From SSSZ01 sp036732025 (GTDB lineage Bacteria > Pseudomonadota > Gammaproteobacteria > Burkholderiales > Rhodocyclaceae), in NCBI GenBank assembly GCA_036732025.1, contig DAINDE010000001.1, positions 1 to 64,000 of the forward strand: DNA of 64,000 nucleotides. Direction: 5' to 3'. This document shows positions 34,723 to 44,088 of the stretch, one piece after another. Position numbers and translations under genes: made by a program. How positions within the stretch are numbered: the stretch's first letter is position 1; every line of letters starts with the position of its first letter. The notes below the pieces were generated by a model. It saw only the letters and a program-made list of their open reading frames with translations, had not been told where the DNA came from and searched no databases.

Positions 34723-37304
34723 ACGGCCTTGTCGAAGCGCATGGCGCCGTTCTCGCAGCGCACCCGCACCGTATCCTTGGCGGCGAAGCGCCCCTCGAGG
34801 ATGGCCTTGGCCAGGGGATTCTCGATCTGCTGCTGGATGGCGCGCTTCAATGGCCGGGCGCCGAAGACCGGGTCGAAGCCGGCCTTGGCCAGTTCGGCCA
34901 GGGCGCTGTCGTCCACCACCAGGCCCATTTCCAGCTGGGCCAGGCGCTTTTCCAGGTAGGCAAGCTGGATGCGGGCGATGCCGGCGATATGCTTTTCGTC
35001 CAGGCTGTGGAAAACCACCACCTCGTCGATGCGGTTGACGAATTCCGGCCGGAAATAGGTCTTGACCTCGGCCATCACCGCCACCTTGATCACCCCGTAG
35101 TCGTCGCCGGCCATCTGCTGGATCATCTGGCTGCCCAGGTTGGAGGTCATCACCACCACGGTGTTCTTGAAATCGACGGTGCGGCCCTGGCCGTCGGTCA
35201 TGCGGCCGTCGTCAAGGACCTGCAGCAGCACGTTGAAGACGTCCGGATGGGCCTTCTCCACCTCATCTAGCAGGATGACGCTGTAGGGCTTGCGGCGCAC
35301 CGCCTCGGTCAGATAGCCGCCCTCTTCGTAGCCCACATAGCCCGGGGGGGCGCCGATGAGGCGGGCCACCGAGTGCTTCTCCATGAATTCGCTCATGTCG
35401 ATGCGGATGAGATGCTCCTCCGAATCGAAGAGGAATTCGGCCAGGGCCTTGCACAGCTCGGTCTTGCCGACGCCGGTAGGGCCGAGGAAAAGGAAGGAGC
35501 CGTAGGGCCGGTTGGGGTCGGACAAGCCGGCCCGGGAGCGGCGGATGGCGTCGGCCACCAGGCGCACCGCCTCGTCCTGACCGACCACCCGGTTGTGCAG
35601 GCGCTCTTCCATCTTCAAGAGCTTGTCGCGCTCGCCCTGCATCATCTTGGAAACGGGGATGCCGGTAGCGCGGCTGACCACCTCGGCGATTTCCTCGGCG
35701 CCGACCTGGGTGCGCAGCAGCCTGTTCTTCTGCCCCGCCCCGTCGCCGGTCACCTCGGCCGCCTTCAGTTGCGCCTCCAGCTGCGGCAGCTTGCCGTACT
35801 GCAGCTCGGCCAGCTTGTCGTACTGTCCCCGGCGCTGCAGTTCGGCCATCTGGGCCTTGAGCTTGTCGATCTCTTCCTTGATGTGGGCGGAACCCTGAAC
35901 CTGGGCCTTTTCGGCCTTCCAGATTTCCTCCAGGTCGGAGTATTCCTTCTCCAGCTTGGCGATTTCCTCCTCGATGAGGCCGAAGCGCTTGATCGAGGCC
36001 TCGTCCTTTTCCTTCCGTACCGCCTCCCGCTCGATCTTCAACTGGATCAGGCGGCGGTCGAGCCTGTCCATGGATTCCGGCTTGGAGTCGATTTCCATCT
36101 TGATACGGGCCGCCGCCTCGTCGATGAGGTCGATGGCCTTGTCCGGCAGGAAGCGGTCGGTGATGTAGCGATGGGAGAGTTCCGCCGCGGCGACGATGGC
36201 CGGGTCGGTGATGTCGACACCGTGGTGCAGCTCGTAGCGCTCCTGCAGGCCCCGCAGGATGGCGATGGTGGATTCGACGGAAGGCTCGTCCACCAGCACC
36301 TTCTGGAAGCGCCGCTCAAGGGCCGCGTCCTTCTCGATGTACTTGCGGTACTCGTCCAGGGTGGTGGCGCCGATGCAGTGTAGCTCGCCGCGGGCCAGGG
36401 CGGGCTTGAGCATGTTGCCGGCGTCGATGGCGCCCTCGGCCTTGCCGGCCCCGACCATGGTGTGGATTTCGTCGATGAAGAGGATGATGCGCCCCTCGTC
36501 CTTGGCGATGTCCTTCAGCACCGCCTTCAGCCGCTCCTCGAACTCGCCCCGGTACTTGGCGCCGGCCAGCAGGCCCGCCATGTCCAGCACCAGCACCTTC
36601 TTGCCCTTCAAGGTTTCCGGCACCTCGCCGTTGATGATGCGCTGGGCCAGGCCCTCGACGATGGCGGTCTTGCCGACGCCGGGCTCGCCGATCAGCACCG
36701 GGTTGTTCTTGGTGCGCCGCTGCAGGATCTGCACGGCGCGGCGGATTTCGTCGTCGCGGCCGATGACCGGGTCGAGCTTGCCCTGGGCGGCCCGTTCGGT
36801 GAGGTCGATGCAATATTTCTTGAGGGCTTCCCGCTGGCCTTCGGCCTCCTGGGAATCGACCCCCTGGCCGCCGCGCACGGCGTCGATGGCGGCCTCCAGC
36901 GCTTTGCGGTTGAGTCCGTGCTGCCTGGCGATGCGGCCGGTCTCGCCCTTGTCGTCGCACAGGGCGAGCAGGAACATCTCGCTGGCGATGAACTGGTCGC
37001 CCCGCTTCTGGGCTTCCTTGTCGGTGAGGTTGAGGAGGTTGCCCAGGTCGCGGCCGACGGAGACGTCGCCGCCGTGGCCTTCCACCTTGGGCAGGCGGGC
37101 CATGGCCCCTTCCAGCTCCCGCTTCAGGGCGGGCACATTGACGCCGGCCCGGGCCAGCAGCGAGCCGGAGCCACCGTCCTCCTGCCCGAGCAGGGCCAGC
37201 AGCAGGTGCTGCGGTTCGATGAACTGCTGGTCGTTGCCCAGGGCCAGGCTCTGGGCGTCGCCCAGGGCCTGCTGGAACTTGGTGGTGAATTTATCGAGCC
37301 GCAT
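34719..37304 (-). CDS. clpB: ClpB disaggregase chaperone
   Basis: The 861-residue AAA+ protein works with DnaK to dissolve protein aggregates. In order it has the N-terminal double repeat domain (MRLDKFTTKFQQALGDAQSL), the first ATPase (GEPGVGKTAIVEGLAQ at about 205), the long M-domain coiled coil (EEIAKLEKEYSDLEEIWKAE), and the second ATPase (GPTGVGKTELCKALAE at about 605). Start ATG 37304 follows GGGAGGCCAC; the open frame upstream to 37376 runs through the promoter. A sigma-32-type promoter lies 39-64 bases before the start, as expected for a heat-shock gene. Confidence 0.97.
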   Translation of the reverse strand: MRLDKFTTKFQQALGDAQSLALGNDQQFIEPQHLLLALLGQEDGGSGSLLARAGVNVPALKRELEGAMARLPKVEGHGGDVSVGRDLGNLLNLTDKEAQKRGDQFIASEMFLLALCDDKGETGRIARQHGLNRKALEAAIDAVRGGQGVDSQEAEGQREALKKYCIDLTERAAQGKLDPVIGRDDEIRRAVQILQRRTKNNPVLIGEPGVGKTAIVEGLAQRIINGEVPETLKGKKVLVLDMAGLLAGAKYRGEFEERLKAVLKDIAKDEGRIILFIDEIHTMVGAGKAEGAIDAGNMLKPALARGELHCIGATTLDEYRKYIEKDAALERRFQKVLVDEPSVESTIAILRGLQERYELHHGVDITDPAIVAAAELSHRYITDRFLPDKAIDLIDEAAARIKMEIDSKPESMDRLDRRLIQLKIEREAVRKEKDEASIKRFGLIEEEIAKLEKEYSDLEEIWKAEKAQVQGSAHIKEEIDKLKAQMAELQRRGQYDKLAELQYGKLPQLEAQLKAAEVTGDGAGQKNRLLRTQVGAEEIAEVVSRATGIPVSKMMQGERDKLLKMEERLHNRVVGQDEAVRLVADAIRRSRAGLSDPNRPYGSFLFLGPTGVGKTELCKALAEFLFDSEEHLIRIDMSEFMEKHSVARLIGAPPGYVGYEEGGYLTEAVRRKPYSVILLDEVEKAHPDVFNVLLQVLDDGRMTDGQGRTVDFKNTVVVMTSNLGSQMIQQMAGDDYGVIKVAVMAEVKTYFRPEFVNRIDEVVVFHSLDEKHIAGIARIQLAYLEKRLAQLEMGLVVDDSALAELAKAGFDPVFGARPLKRAIQQQIENPLAKAILEGRFAAKDTVRVRCENGAMRFDKAV

Positions 37305-37342
37305 GTGGCCTCCCATGAAAGGTTTGACGTCTGCAACCAAAC

Positions 37343-37368
37343 ATATGGCCCCACCGCCATTTTTCAAG
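37343..37368 (-). promoter_or_regulatory. Heat-shock (sigma-32) promoter of clpB
   Basis: On the minus strand CTTGAAA (37362-37368) is an exact match to the sigma-32 -35 element. After an 11-base spacer GGCCATAT (37343-37350) matches six of eight positions of the CCCCATNT -10 element. The leader to the clpB ATG is about 30 bases. Confidence 0.8.
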
Positions 37369-37471
37369 CCCGGCATCTACCCGCCTTCGCGCCCCGGAGT
37401 TACCATGTCGTTCGGATAAGCCTTGCCAATTCGACAACAGGCCCGCCAAAGGCCGATACGAGGGAGGAACC

Positions 37472-39106
37472 ATGGATAACCGGCCTATGACCGTACGCGC
37501 CAAGCTCATGCTGACCACCGCCGTCACCATCGTCGCTTCGTGCATCCTGGCCACGGTGCTGCTCTACAACCAGTGGCAGCAACTCCTGGCCGACCGCCAG
37601 GAACGGGTGCGCAACCTGGTGGAAGTCGTGCATTCCATCGCCGTGCGTTACGAAAAAATGGCCCGCAGCGGCGGCCTGCCGGCGGAGGAAGCCAAGAAGG
37701 CCGCCATCGCCGCCATGGCCGACCTGCGCTACGACAACGACAATTACTTCTGGATCAACGACATGACCCCGACCATGGTCATGCATCCCTTCAAGCCCGA
37801 GCTGAACGGCAAGAGCATGGCGGAACTCAAGGATCCCGCCGGCAAGGCCCTCTTCGTCGAATTCACCAAGGTGGTGAAGAGCCAGGGCGCCGGTTTCGTC
37901 GATTACCTGTGGCCCAAGCCCGGCCGCCAGGAGCCGGTGGCCAAGCTGTCCTACGTCAAGGGCTTCGAGCCCTGGGGCTGGATCATCGGCTCGGGCATCT
38001 ACATCGACGACATGGACGCCGTCTTCCGCGGCATGGCGCTGCGCTTCATCGGCTGGGGCTCGCTGATCGGCGGCTTCATCGTCGTTTCCCTCTTCCTGCT
38101 TTCCCGCAACATCCTGAATACCTTGGGTGGCGAACCCCAGTACGCCGCCGCCATCACCCGCGAAATCGCCGCCGGCGACCTTACCACCGAGGTGGCCTGC
38201 GCCCCGGGCGACGACGGCAGCCTGCTGGCCGCCATCCGCGACATGCAGCAGACCCTGCGCACCATCATCGGTACCATCGTCGGCAATGCCCGGGAAGTGG
38301 CCGCCGCCGCCGACCAGCTCCTGCGCGCCTCCGAGGAAGTGTCCGCCCGCGCCAACGCCCAGAGCGAGGCGGCGTCCTCCATGGCCGCCTCGGTGGAGGA
38401 GATGGCCGTCAGCATCGACCAGGTCCGCGACAACGCCACCGAGGCCCACGGCATCGCCCGCGATGCGGGAAACCTGTCGGAAGACGGCGCCGCCGTCATC
38501 CACGGGGCGGCCACGGAAATGAAGAAGATCTCCGACGCCGTCCAGTCGTCCTCCGAAATCGTCGAGGATCTCGGCCGGCAGTCGGACCAGATCACCTCCA
38601 TCGTCAATACCATCAAGGACATCGCCGACCAGACCAACTTGCTGGCCCTCAACGCCGCCATCGAAGCCGCCCGGGCGGGCGAGCAGGGCCGCGGCTTCGC
38701 CGTGGTGGCCGACGAGGTGCGCAAGCTCGCCGAACGCACCGCCCACTCGACCACGGAAATCGCCGCCATGGTCGGCCGCATCCAGGACGGCACCCGCAAC
38801 GCGGTGAGCAGCATGCAGGCCGGGGTCCAGCAGGTCGGCAGCGGCGTCGAACTGGCCAACCAGGCCGGCGATTCCATCAACCGCATCCGCGACGGCGCCC
38901 AGCGGGTCACGGAAGTGGTCAACAGCATCACCGATTCCATCCGCGAGCAGAGCGCCGCCGGCAACCAGATCGCCCAGCAGCTCGAACAGATCGCCCAACA
39001 GTCGGAACAAAGTGCCGTCGCCGTCCGTCATACGGCCGATGCGGCCCGCCACCTGCAGACCCTGTCCGCGTCCCTGCATGAGGTGGTGGCACGCTTCAAG
39101 ACCTGA
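37472..39106 (+). CDS. Methyl-accepting chemotaxis protein with single Cache domain
   Basis: The 544-residue receptor has a first membrane helix (about 9-30, LMLTTAVTIVASCILATVLL). A periplasmic sCache_2-type sensor follows (about 40-185, including DNYFWINDMTPTMVMHPFK). A second helix lies at about 190-212, then a HAMP-like linker. The conserved signalling tip is ADQTNLLALNAAIEAARAGE and GRGFAVVADEVRKLAERT. Single-Cache receptors of this kind often sense small organic acids; the ligand here is unknown. There is no C-terminal CheR-docking pentapeptide. Start ATG 37472 follows CGAGGGAGGAACC. It diverges from clpB, and the asmA-like gene follows after two bases. Confidence 0.92.
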   Translation: MDNRPMTVRAKLMLTTAVTIVASCILATVLLYNQWQQLLADRQERVRNLVEVVHSIAVRYEKMARSGGLPAEEAKKAAIAAMADLRYDNDNYFWINDMTPTMVMHPFKPELNGKSMAELKDPAGKALFVEFTKVVKSQGAGFVDYLWPKPGRQEPVAKLSYVKGFEPWGWIIGSGIYIDDMDAVFRGMALRFIGWGSLIGGFIVVSLFLLSRNILNTLGGEPQYAAAITREIAAGDLTTEVACAPGDDGSLLAAIRDMQQTLRTIIGTIVGNAREVAAAADQLLRASEEVSARANAQSEAASSMAASVEEMAVSIDQVRDNATEAHGIARDAGNLSEDGAAVIHGAATEMKKISDAVQSSSEIVEDLGRQSDQITSIVNTIKDIADQTNLLALNAAIEAARAGEQGRGFAVVADEVRKLAERTAHSTTEIAAMVGRIQDGTRNAVSSMQAGVQQVGSGVELANQAGDSINRIRDGAQRVTEVVNSITDSIREQSAAGNQIAQQLEQIAQQSEQSAVAVRHTADAARHLQTLSASLHEVVARFKT

Positions 39107-39108
39107 CC

Positions 39109-41181
39109 ATGAAACCCCTGCGCCTGCTCGGCATCGTCCTCGGCGTCGCCGCTGCCCTTCTCCTCGCCGGCGCTGCCGCCCTCTACGCCCTGTTCGACGA
39201 GGCGCGGATCAAGGCCGAGCTGAGCGAGCGCGTTTTCGCCCAGACCCAGCGCAAGCTCACCGTCGACGGCCCGCTGAAGCTTTCCCTGTGGCCCGACGTG
39301 GGGGTACAGATCGGCCGCCTGACCCTTTCCGAAAAAGGCGGCGACGGGCGGTTCGCCACCCTCGAATCCGCCCGTCTGGCGGTGGCCGCGATGCCCCTGC
39401 TCTCCAGGCGTGTGGAAGTGCGCCGCATCGAGGCCGACGGACTGGCCCTGAACCTCGTCAAGCACAAGGATGGCCGCCTCAATACCGACGACCTCGCCGG
39501 CGCCGCCAAGGACGCCGACAAACCAGCGGGCGAAAAGCCTCCGGCGGCACCGCTGCAATTCGATATCGCCGGCATCGCCCTGCGCAACGCCAGCCTCACC
39601 TGGCGCGACGAGGCCGCCGGCAAGAGTAGCAGCATCTCCGACCTCGACCTGGCCACCGGCCGCCTGCAGGGCGATGCCGCCAGCGGCCGCTTCCACGTGG
39701 AGAAGCTTTCCCTCGCCGCCAAGGGCGATAGCGAAGGCGAGCGCTTTGAGCTCACCCTGGCCGCGCCCTTCCTCGATGTCGATAACGGCGCCGTCAAGGG
39801 CGAAATCGTCACCCTCGGCGCCAACCTGGCGGGCAAGGGGCGGACGGTGAATGCCAAGTCCGCCGTCGCCGGCATCGAAGGCTCCGCCAAGGCCCTGCGC
39901 ATCGGCAAATTCACTCTGGACCTCGACGCCAAGGCTGGCGACGCCACGGTCAAGGGCCAGCTCGCCTCCCCCGTCGCCTACGACGGCGCCGCCCAGGCCG
40001 TGAGCTTGGCCCAGCTTGCCGGCGCCGTGGACGTGGCCAGCCCCGCCCTGCCCATGAAGCAGGTACACCTGCCCCTGGCCGGCAGCCTCAAGGCGAACCT
40101 GGAGCGTAAGACAGCGGACCTGGCCATCGACACCGCCCTCGACGAATCGAAAATCGCCCTGCGCCTGGCGGTGCGGCAATTCTCCCCCCTCGCCCTGGGC
40201 TTCAGCCTGGACATCGACAAGCTCAACATGGACCGCTACCTGCCCCCGGCACCGGCCGGCAAGGCGGCCTCGGGCGCCCCGTCCGGCGACAGCGGCGGGG
40301 CTGGCGGCGGCGAAGGCAAGATCAACCTGGCCGCCCTCAAGGCGCTCACTGCCGATGGCACGGTCAAGATCGGCCAGCTCCAGGCCCACCGCATCAAGCT
40401 TTCCCGGCTCGACGCCCGTATCGCCGCCCATGGCGGTCGCCTCGACGTGGCACCGCTCTCCGCCGCCCTCTACGGTGGTACCCTGGCGGGCGGCGTCGGC
40501 GTCAATGCCAACGACAACACCTTCACCGTCAAGCAGGCCCTGAACGGCATCGCCATCGAACCCCTGCTCAAGGACGCCATCGAGAAGGCCCCCCTGGAAG
40601 GCCGCGGCACCCTCAACCTCGACGTCACCACCCGCGGCGACACCGTTCCGGCCCTCAAGCAGGCCCTGGCCGGCTCGGCCTCCCTGGCGCTGCGGGACGG
40701 CGCCGTCAAGGGCATCAACCTGGCCAAGGCCCTGCGCGACCTGAAGGGCAAGCTGGGCGCCAAGCAGAGCACCACCGCCGACGCCGACGGCCGGGAAAAG
40801 ACCGATTTCTCGGAACTCACCGCGAGCTTCCGCATCGCCGGGGGTGTGGCCCACAACGACGACCTGGCCATGAAGTCCCCCTTCCTGCGCCTGGGTGGCA
40901 AGGGTGACATCGACATCGGCCACGACCGCCTGGATTACCTGGCCAGGGTGAGCGTGGTGGATTCCATCAAGGGCCAGGAGGGCAAGGACCTCCAGCACCT
41001 CAAGGGCCTCACCGTGCCGGTGCGGCTCCACGGCCCCTTCGACAAGCTAGCCTACAAGCTCGAACTCGGCGACATGATCGGCGAGGCGGCCAAGGCCCAG
41101 GTCGAGGCCAAGAAGGAGGAAGTGAAGGCCAAGGCCGAGGAAAAGCTCAAGAACAAGCTGAAGGGCTTGTTCGGGAAGTAG
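39109..41181 (+). CDS. AsmA family protein
   Basis: The 690-residue protein has an N-terminal membrane anchor (about 5-28), then DGPLKLSLWPDVGVQIGRLT, the classic AsmA/RDD-like opening. The C-terminal AsmA_2 region has GRGTLNLDVTTRGDTVPALK and LAGSASLALRDGAVKGINLA, ending in a Lys/Glu-rich helix. AsmA-like proteins form long beta-groove bridges that help lipid transport between inner and outer membranes. The gene starts two bases after the chemoreceptor stop, an unrelated partner. Behind it lies the repeat cluster, and no separate terminator is visible. Confidence 0.88.
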   Translation: MKPLRLLGIVLGVAAALLLAGAAALYALFDEARIKAELSERVFAQTQRKLTVDGPLKLSLWPDVGVQIGRLTLSEKGGDGRFATLESARLAVAAMPLLSRRVEVRRIEADGLALNLVKHKDGRLNTDDLAGAAKDADKPAGEKPPAAPLQFDIAGIALRNASLTWRDEAAGKSSSISDLDLATGRLQGDAASGRFHVEKLSLAAKGDSEGERFELTLAAPFLDVDNGAVKGEIVTLGANLAGKGRTVNAKSAVAGIEGSAKALRIGKFTLDLDAKAGDATVKGQLASPVAYDGAAQAVSLAQLAGAVDVASPALPMKQVHLPLAGSLKANLERKTADLAIDTALDESKIALRLAVRQFSPLALGFSLDIDKLNMDRYLPPAPAGKAASGAPSGDSGGAGGGEGKINLAALKALTADGTVKIGQLQAHRIKLSRLDARIAAHGGRLDVAPLSAALYGGTLAGGVGVNANDNTFTVKQALNGIAIEPLLKDAIEKAPLEGRGTLNLDVTTRGDTVPALKQALAGSASLALRDGAVKGINLAKALRDLKGKLGAKQSTTADADGREKTDFSELTASFRIAGGVAHNDDLAMKSPFLRLGGKGDIDIGHDRLDYLARVSVVDSIKGQEGKDLQHLKGLTVPVRLHGPFDKLAYKLELGDMIGEAAKAQVEAKKEEVKAKAEEKLKNKLKGLFGK

Positions 41182-41188
41182 GCTGGCT

Positions 41189-41515
41189 CCGTTCGGACTG
41201 AGCCCTTCGACCTTGCTCAGGACAGGCCTGTCGAAGCCCGGGATGTACCTGCCGTCGCCCCGGGTTAAACGCCCTTCGACTAGCTCAGGGCGAACGGTCA
41301 AAGAGGCATCAGCCCCCGACCCCGTTCGGGCTGAGCCCGTCGAAGCCCGGGATGGATCTGCCGTCGCCCCGGGTTAAGCACCCTTCGACAAGCTCAGGGC
41401 GAACGGTCAAAGAGGCATCAGCCCCCGACCCCGTTCGGGCTGAGCCCGTCGAAGCCCGGGATGGACCTGAAATGTCCCCGAGTTAAACGCTCATCAACAA
41501 ATTCAGGGCGAACGG
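41189..41515. repeat. Tandem cluster of three REP-like inverted repeats
   Basis: Three units start at 41189, 41322 and 41431, each opening with CCGTTCGG-CTGAGCCC and closing with a CTTCGAC-AGCTCAGGGCGAAC arm that is its inverted copy. Units two and three begin 109 bases apart and share the spacer CAAAGAGGCATCAGCCCC. Unit one has an extra inserted arm near 41204-41235, and the right arm of unit three is decayed. The cluster fills the 344-base gap between the AsmA gene and moaE and could act as a transcript end or gyrase/IHF site. A single copy is at 7285-7368. Confidence 0.9.
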
Positions 41516-41525
41516 TTCTCGCCGC

Positions 41526-41981
41526 TCAATCCTTTTGCCAGCGCGCCGCCGCCGAGTCGTCGGCATCCCGGGCATCCACCCAGCGTGCACCTTCCGGGGT
41601 GGCTTCACGCTTCCAGAAGGGGGCGCGGGTTTTCAGGTAATCCATGATGAACTCGCAGGCGGCGAAGGCTTCGCCCCGGTGGGCGCTGGTCACCGCCACC
41701 AGGACGATCTGGTCGCAGGGCTTGAGCGGCCCCACCCGGTGGATGACCAGGGCGTCGTAGATGTCCCAGCGGCCCTGGGCTTCGGTGACGATGGCGGCGA
41801 GGGCCTTTTCGGTCATGCCCGGGTAGTGCTCCAGGGTCATTTCCGAGACGCTGCTGCCGTCGTTCACGTCCCGCACCAGGCCAACGAAGCTGGCCAGGGC
41901 GCCGACCCGGGCGTCGCCGGCCCGTAGGGCGGCGAGTTCGGCGCCGAGGTCGAAATCGGCTTCCTGGACGGCAATTTTCAT
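41526..41981 (-). CDS. moaE: Molybdopterin synthase catalytic subunit MoaE
   Basis: The 151-residue protein converts precursor Z (cPMP) to molybdopterin with MoaD. Family marks are GALASFVGLVRDVNDGSSV, LEHYPGMTEKAL, HRVGPLKPCD and the catalytic lysines Lys117 and Lys124 in YLKTRAPFWKRE. The start at 41981 is preceded by GGAGGCCTG. It is separated from moaD by 150 bases that contain short hairpins but no gene I can support. It is last in a dinG-to-moaE run of genes on the minus strand. Confidence 0.95.
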   Translation of the reverse strand: MKIAVQEADFDLGAELAALRAGDARVGALASFVGLVRDVNDGSSVSEMTLEHYPGMTEKALAAIVTEAQGRWDIYDALVIHRVGPLKPCDQIVLVAVTSAHRGEAFAACEFIMDYLKTRAPFWKREATPEGARWVDARDADDSAAARWQKD

Positions 41982-42131
41982 CAGGCCTCCTGACGGGCCG
42001 CCCCGAGGGAGGCCTGCGCCCCCACGGGGGGGTTGAGATGGGAATTCGCAAAGCACCGCTTTGCGCCACCGAAACGGGCTTGCCATGCAGCGCAAGCCCT
42101 CCGCGAATATGAGCGTGGGGGTCGTTTCAAT

Positions 42132-42380
42132 TTAGCCTCCGGTGACGGGCGGGAAGAAGGCCACCTCGTCGCCGGCCTTGACGGCGGCGTCGGGCCCCAC
42201 CATCTCCTGATTGACGGCGCAGCGCAGGTTCTTGGCGCTGGCCAGCGCCCCCCGGCCCTGCCCGGCCAGCCAGTCCTTGAGCCCGCCGACGGTGGCGACG
42301 CCGGCCGGCAGGTCGATCTTCTCCCCGGCGCAACCGATGGCCTCCTTGAGGCCGGCGAAATACAGCACTTGCACGCTCAT
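42132..42380 (-). CDS. moaD: Molybdopterin synthase sulfur carrier subunit MoaD
   Basis: The 82-residue ubiquitin-like protein begins MSVQVLYFAGLKEAIG and ends AFFPPVTGG, the Gly-Gly tail that carries the thiocarboxylate used by MoaE. Its ATG overlaps the moeA stop (TGATG), so it is translationally coupled. No moaA, moaC or moeB is in the window, so the pathway must be completed elsewhere. Confidence 0.94.
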   Translation of the reverse strand: MSVQVLYFAGLKEAIGCAGEKIDLPAGVATVGGLKDWLAGQGRGALASAKNLRCAVNQEMVGPDAAVKAGDEVAFFPPVTGG

Positions 42381-43582
42381 CACAGCAATTCCGTAAAGGG
42401 CACGAAACGCACCGGATCGCCCTTGGCGACCGATTGTCCCGGCGGATTGAGGACCAGGCCATCGCCCCAGCAAAGCGAGGTGACGACGCCGGCCCCCTGA
42501 TTGGGATAGAGTTCGACGCCGCCGCTTTCGTTCATGCGGCCGCGCAGGAACTCGGCCCGGGCATCAGGCTTCTTCCAGTCGAAATCGGCACGCAGGGTGA
42601 AGGCCCGGGGCGTCACGTCGTGGATGCCCTGCAGGCGCAGGACGAAGGGCCGCACCATGATCATGAAGGTGACGATGGCCGACACCGGGTTGCCCGGCAG
42701 GCCGATGAACCAGGCCTTGCCGCCCTCCCGCCGCACCTCGCCGAAGGCCAGGGGCTTGCCCGGTTTGATGGCGATCTTCCACATGTCCAGCCGGCCCTCG
42801 GCTTCGACCGCGGGCTTGACGTGGTCTTCCTCGCCAACGGAGACGCCGCCGCTGGTGACGATGAGGTCGTTGTCGGCCGCCGCCCGGCGTAGGGCGTCCT
42901 TGGTGGCTTCCAGCTTGTCCGGCACCTGGCCGAGGTCGCGCACCTCGCAGCCCAGGCCTTCGAGCAGGACGCGCAGGGCGTAGCGGTTGGAGTTGTAGAT
43001 CGCCCCCGGCGGCAGCGGCTCGCCGGGCTGCACCAGTTCGTCGCCGGTGAAGAAGACCCCCACACGCAAGCGCCGGTAAACGGGCAGTTCGGGCAGGCCG
43101 GCGGAAGCGGCCAGGGCGATGTCCTGGGGCCGCAGGCGAATGCCGGCGGCGAGGATCTCGGCGCCGACGGCGATATCCTCGCCGGCGTAGCGGATGTTCT
43201 GGCCCGGCGTCGGCACCTGGTTCACCACCACGCCGCCATCACCCTGCTCGCACAGCTCCTGCATGACCACGGCGTCGGCCCCGGCGGGGATCGGGGCGCC
43301 GGTGAAGATGCGGGCGACGGTGCCGGGCTGCAAGGGCGTGCCGATGGCACCGGCGGGGATGCGCTGGCTCACCGGCAGGCGCGTGCCGGCGGCAGGGATG
43401 TCGGCGCTCCGCACCGCGTAGCCGTCCATGCCGGAATTGTCCAGGGGCGGCGCGGCGACCGTGGAATACTGTGGTGCCGCCAGCACCCGGCCGGCGGCGG
43501 CGGTGAGCGGCAGGCTGCGGGTCTCGGCCACCGGCTGGGCGGCGGCGAGGAGCTTGCCGAGGGCTTCTTCGAAGGTGAGCAT
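42380..43582 (-). CDS. moeA: Molybdopterin molybdenumtransferase MoeA
   Basis: The 400-residue enzyme inserts molybdate into adenylylated molybdopterin. Typical blocks are PPLDNSGMDGYAVRSADI, RIFTGAPIPAGADAVVMQE, the central MoCF domain FFTGDELVQPGEPLPPGAIY with VTSGGVSVGEEDHVK, and GLPGNPVSAIVTF. The length fits the family. It starts five bases after the mobB stop and overlaps moaD, forming a compact cofactor operon. Confidence 0.96.
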   Translation of the reverse strand: MLTFEEALGKLLAAAQPVAETRSLPLTAAAGRVLAAPQYSTVAAPPLDNSGMDGYAVRSADIPAAGTRLPVSQRIPAGAIGTPLQPGTVARIFTGAPIPAGADAVVMQELCEQGDGGVVVNQVPTPGQNIRYAGEDIAVGAEILAAGIRLRPQDIALAASAGLPELPVYRRLRVGVFFTGDELVQPGEPLPPGAIYNSNRYALRVLLEGLGCEVRDLGQVPDKLEATKDALRRAAADNDLIVTSGGVSVGEEDHVKPAVEAEGRLDMWKIAIKPGKPLAFGEVRREGGKAWFIGLPGNPVSAIVTFMIMVRPFVLRLQGIHDVTPRAFTLRADFDWKKPDARAEFLRGRMNESGGVELYPNQGAGVVTSLCWGDGLVLNPPGQSVAKGDPVRFVPFTELL

Positions 43583-43587
43583 GGGCG

Positions 43588-44079
43588 TCAGAGCTTGAGG
43601 TAATCGACGATGAAGGCGGCCACCGCCTCCGGGTCATTGATGGGAAGCTGGGGCAGCGTCGTGTCCAGAGGACTTTCGGTGGCCACCGCCACCACGTCGG
43701 GCCATTCCGGGTAGAGGGGCGGCTTGCCGTTGGCCGGGCGATAGACCTCCACCTTGGGGATGGGTTCGCGCTTGAAACCTTCCACCAGCACCAGGTCGCA
43801 GGGTTCGAGGCGGGCGAGCAGGTCGTCCAGGCAGGGTTCCGGGGCGTCCCGCAGCTCCTTCATCAGGGCCCAGCGCACGCCGCAGGCGAGCATGACTTCA
43901 TTGGCCCCCGCCTCCCGGTGGCGGTAGGAATCCTTGCCCGGGCGGTCGATGTCGAAACCGTGGTGGGTGTGCTTGATGACGGAAACCTTCAGCCCCCGGG
44001 CCGTCAGGCAGGGGATGACTTTTTCCAGGAGGGTGGTCTTGCCGGAACCCGAGTAGCCGGCGATGGCGAAAACTTTCAT
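43588..44079 (-). CDS. mobB: Molybdopterin-guanine dinucleotide biosynthesis adapter MobB
   Basis: The 163-residue P-loop protein has GYSGSGKTT at 8-16, VSVIKHTHHGFDIDRPGKDS, and DLVLVEGFKREPIPKVEVYR, the standard MobB blocks. It assists MobA in making the bis-MGD cofactor used by the DMSO reductase family, which suggests the cell has such enzymes. The start lies nine bases after the upstream ATP-grasp gene. No strong ribosome site precedes ATG 44079, consistent with coupling. Confidence 0.94.
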   Translation of the reverse strand: MKVFAIAGYSGSGKTTLLEKVIPCLTARGLKVSVIKHTHHGFDIDRPGKDSYRHREAGANEVMLACGVRWALMKELRDAPEPCLDDLLARLEPCDLVLVEGFKREPIPKVEVYRPANGKPPLYPEWPDVVAVATESPLDTTLPQLPINDPEAVAAFIVDYLKL

Positions 44080-44088
44080 GGGGGGATT

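Noticed and set aside
41982..42131. Possible Moco riboswitch or small RNA between moaD and moaE
   Set aside because: Short hairpins are present, but I cannot match the Moco riboswitch architecture, and its position inside the operon is not the usual one.
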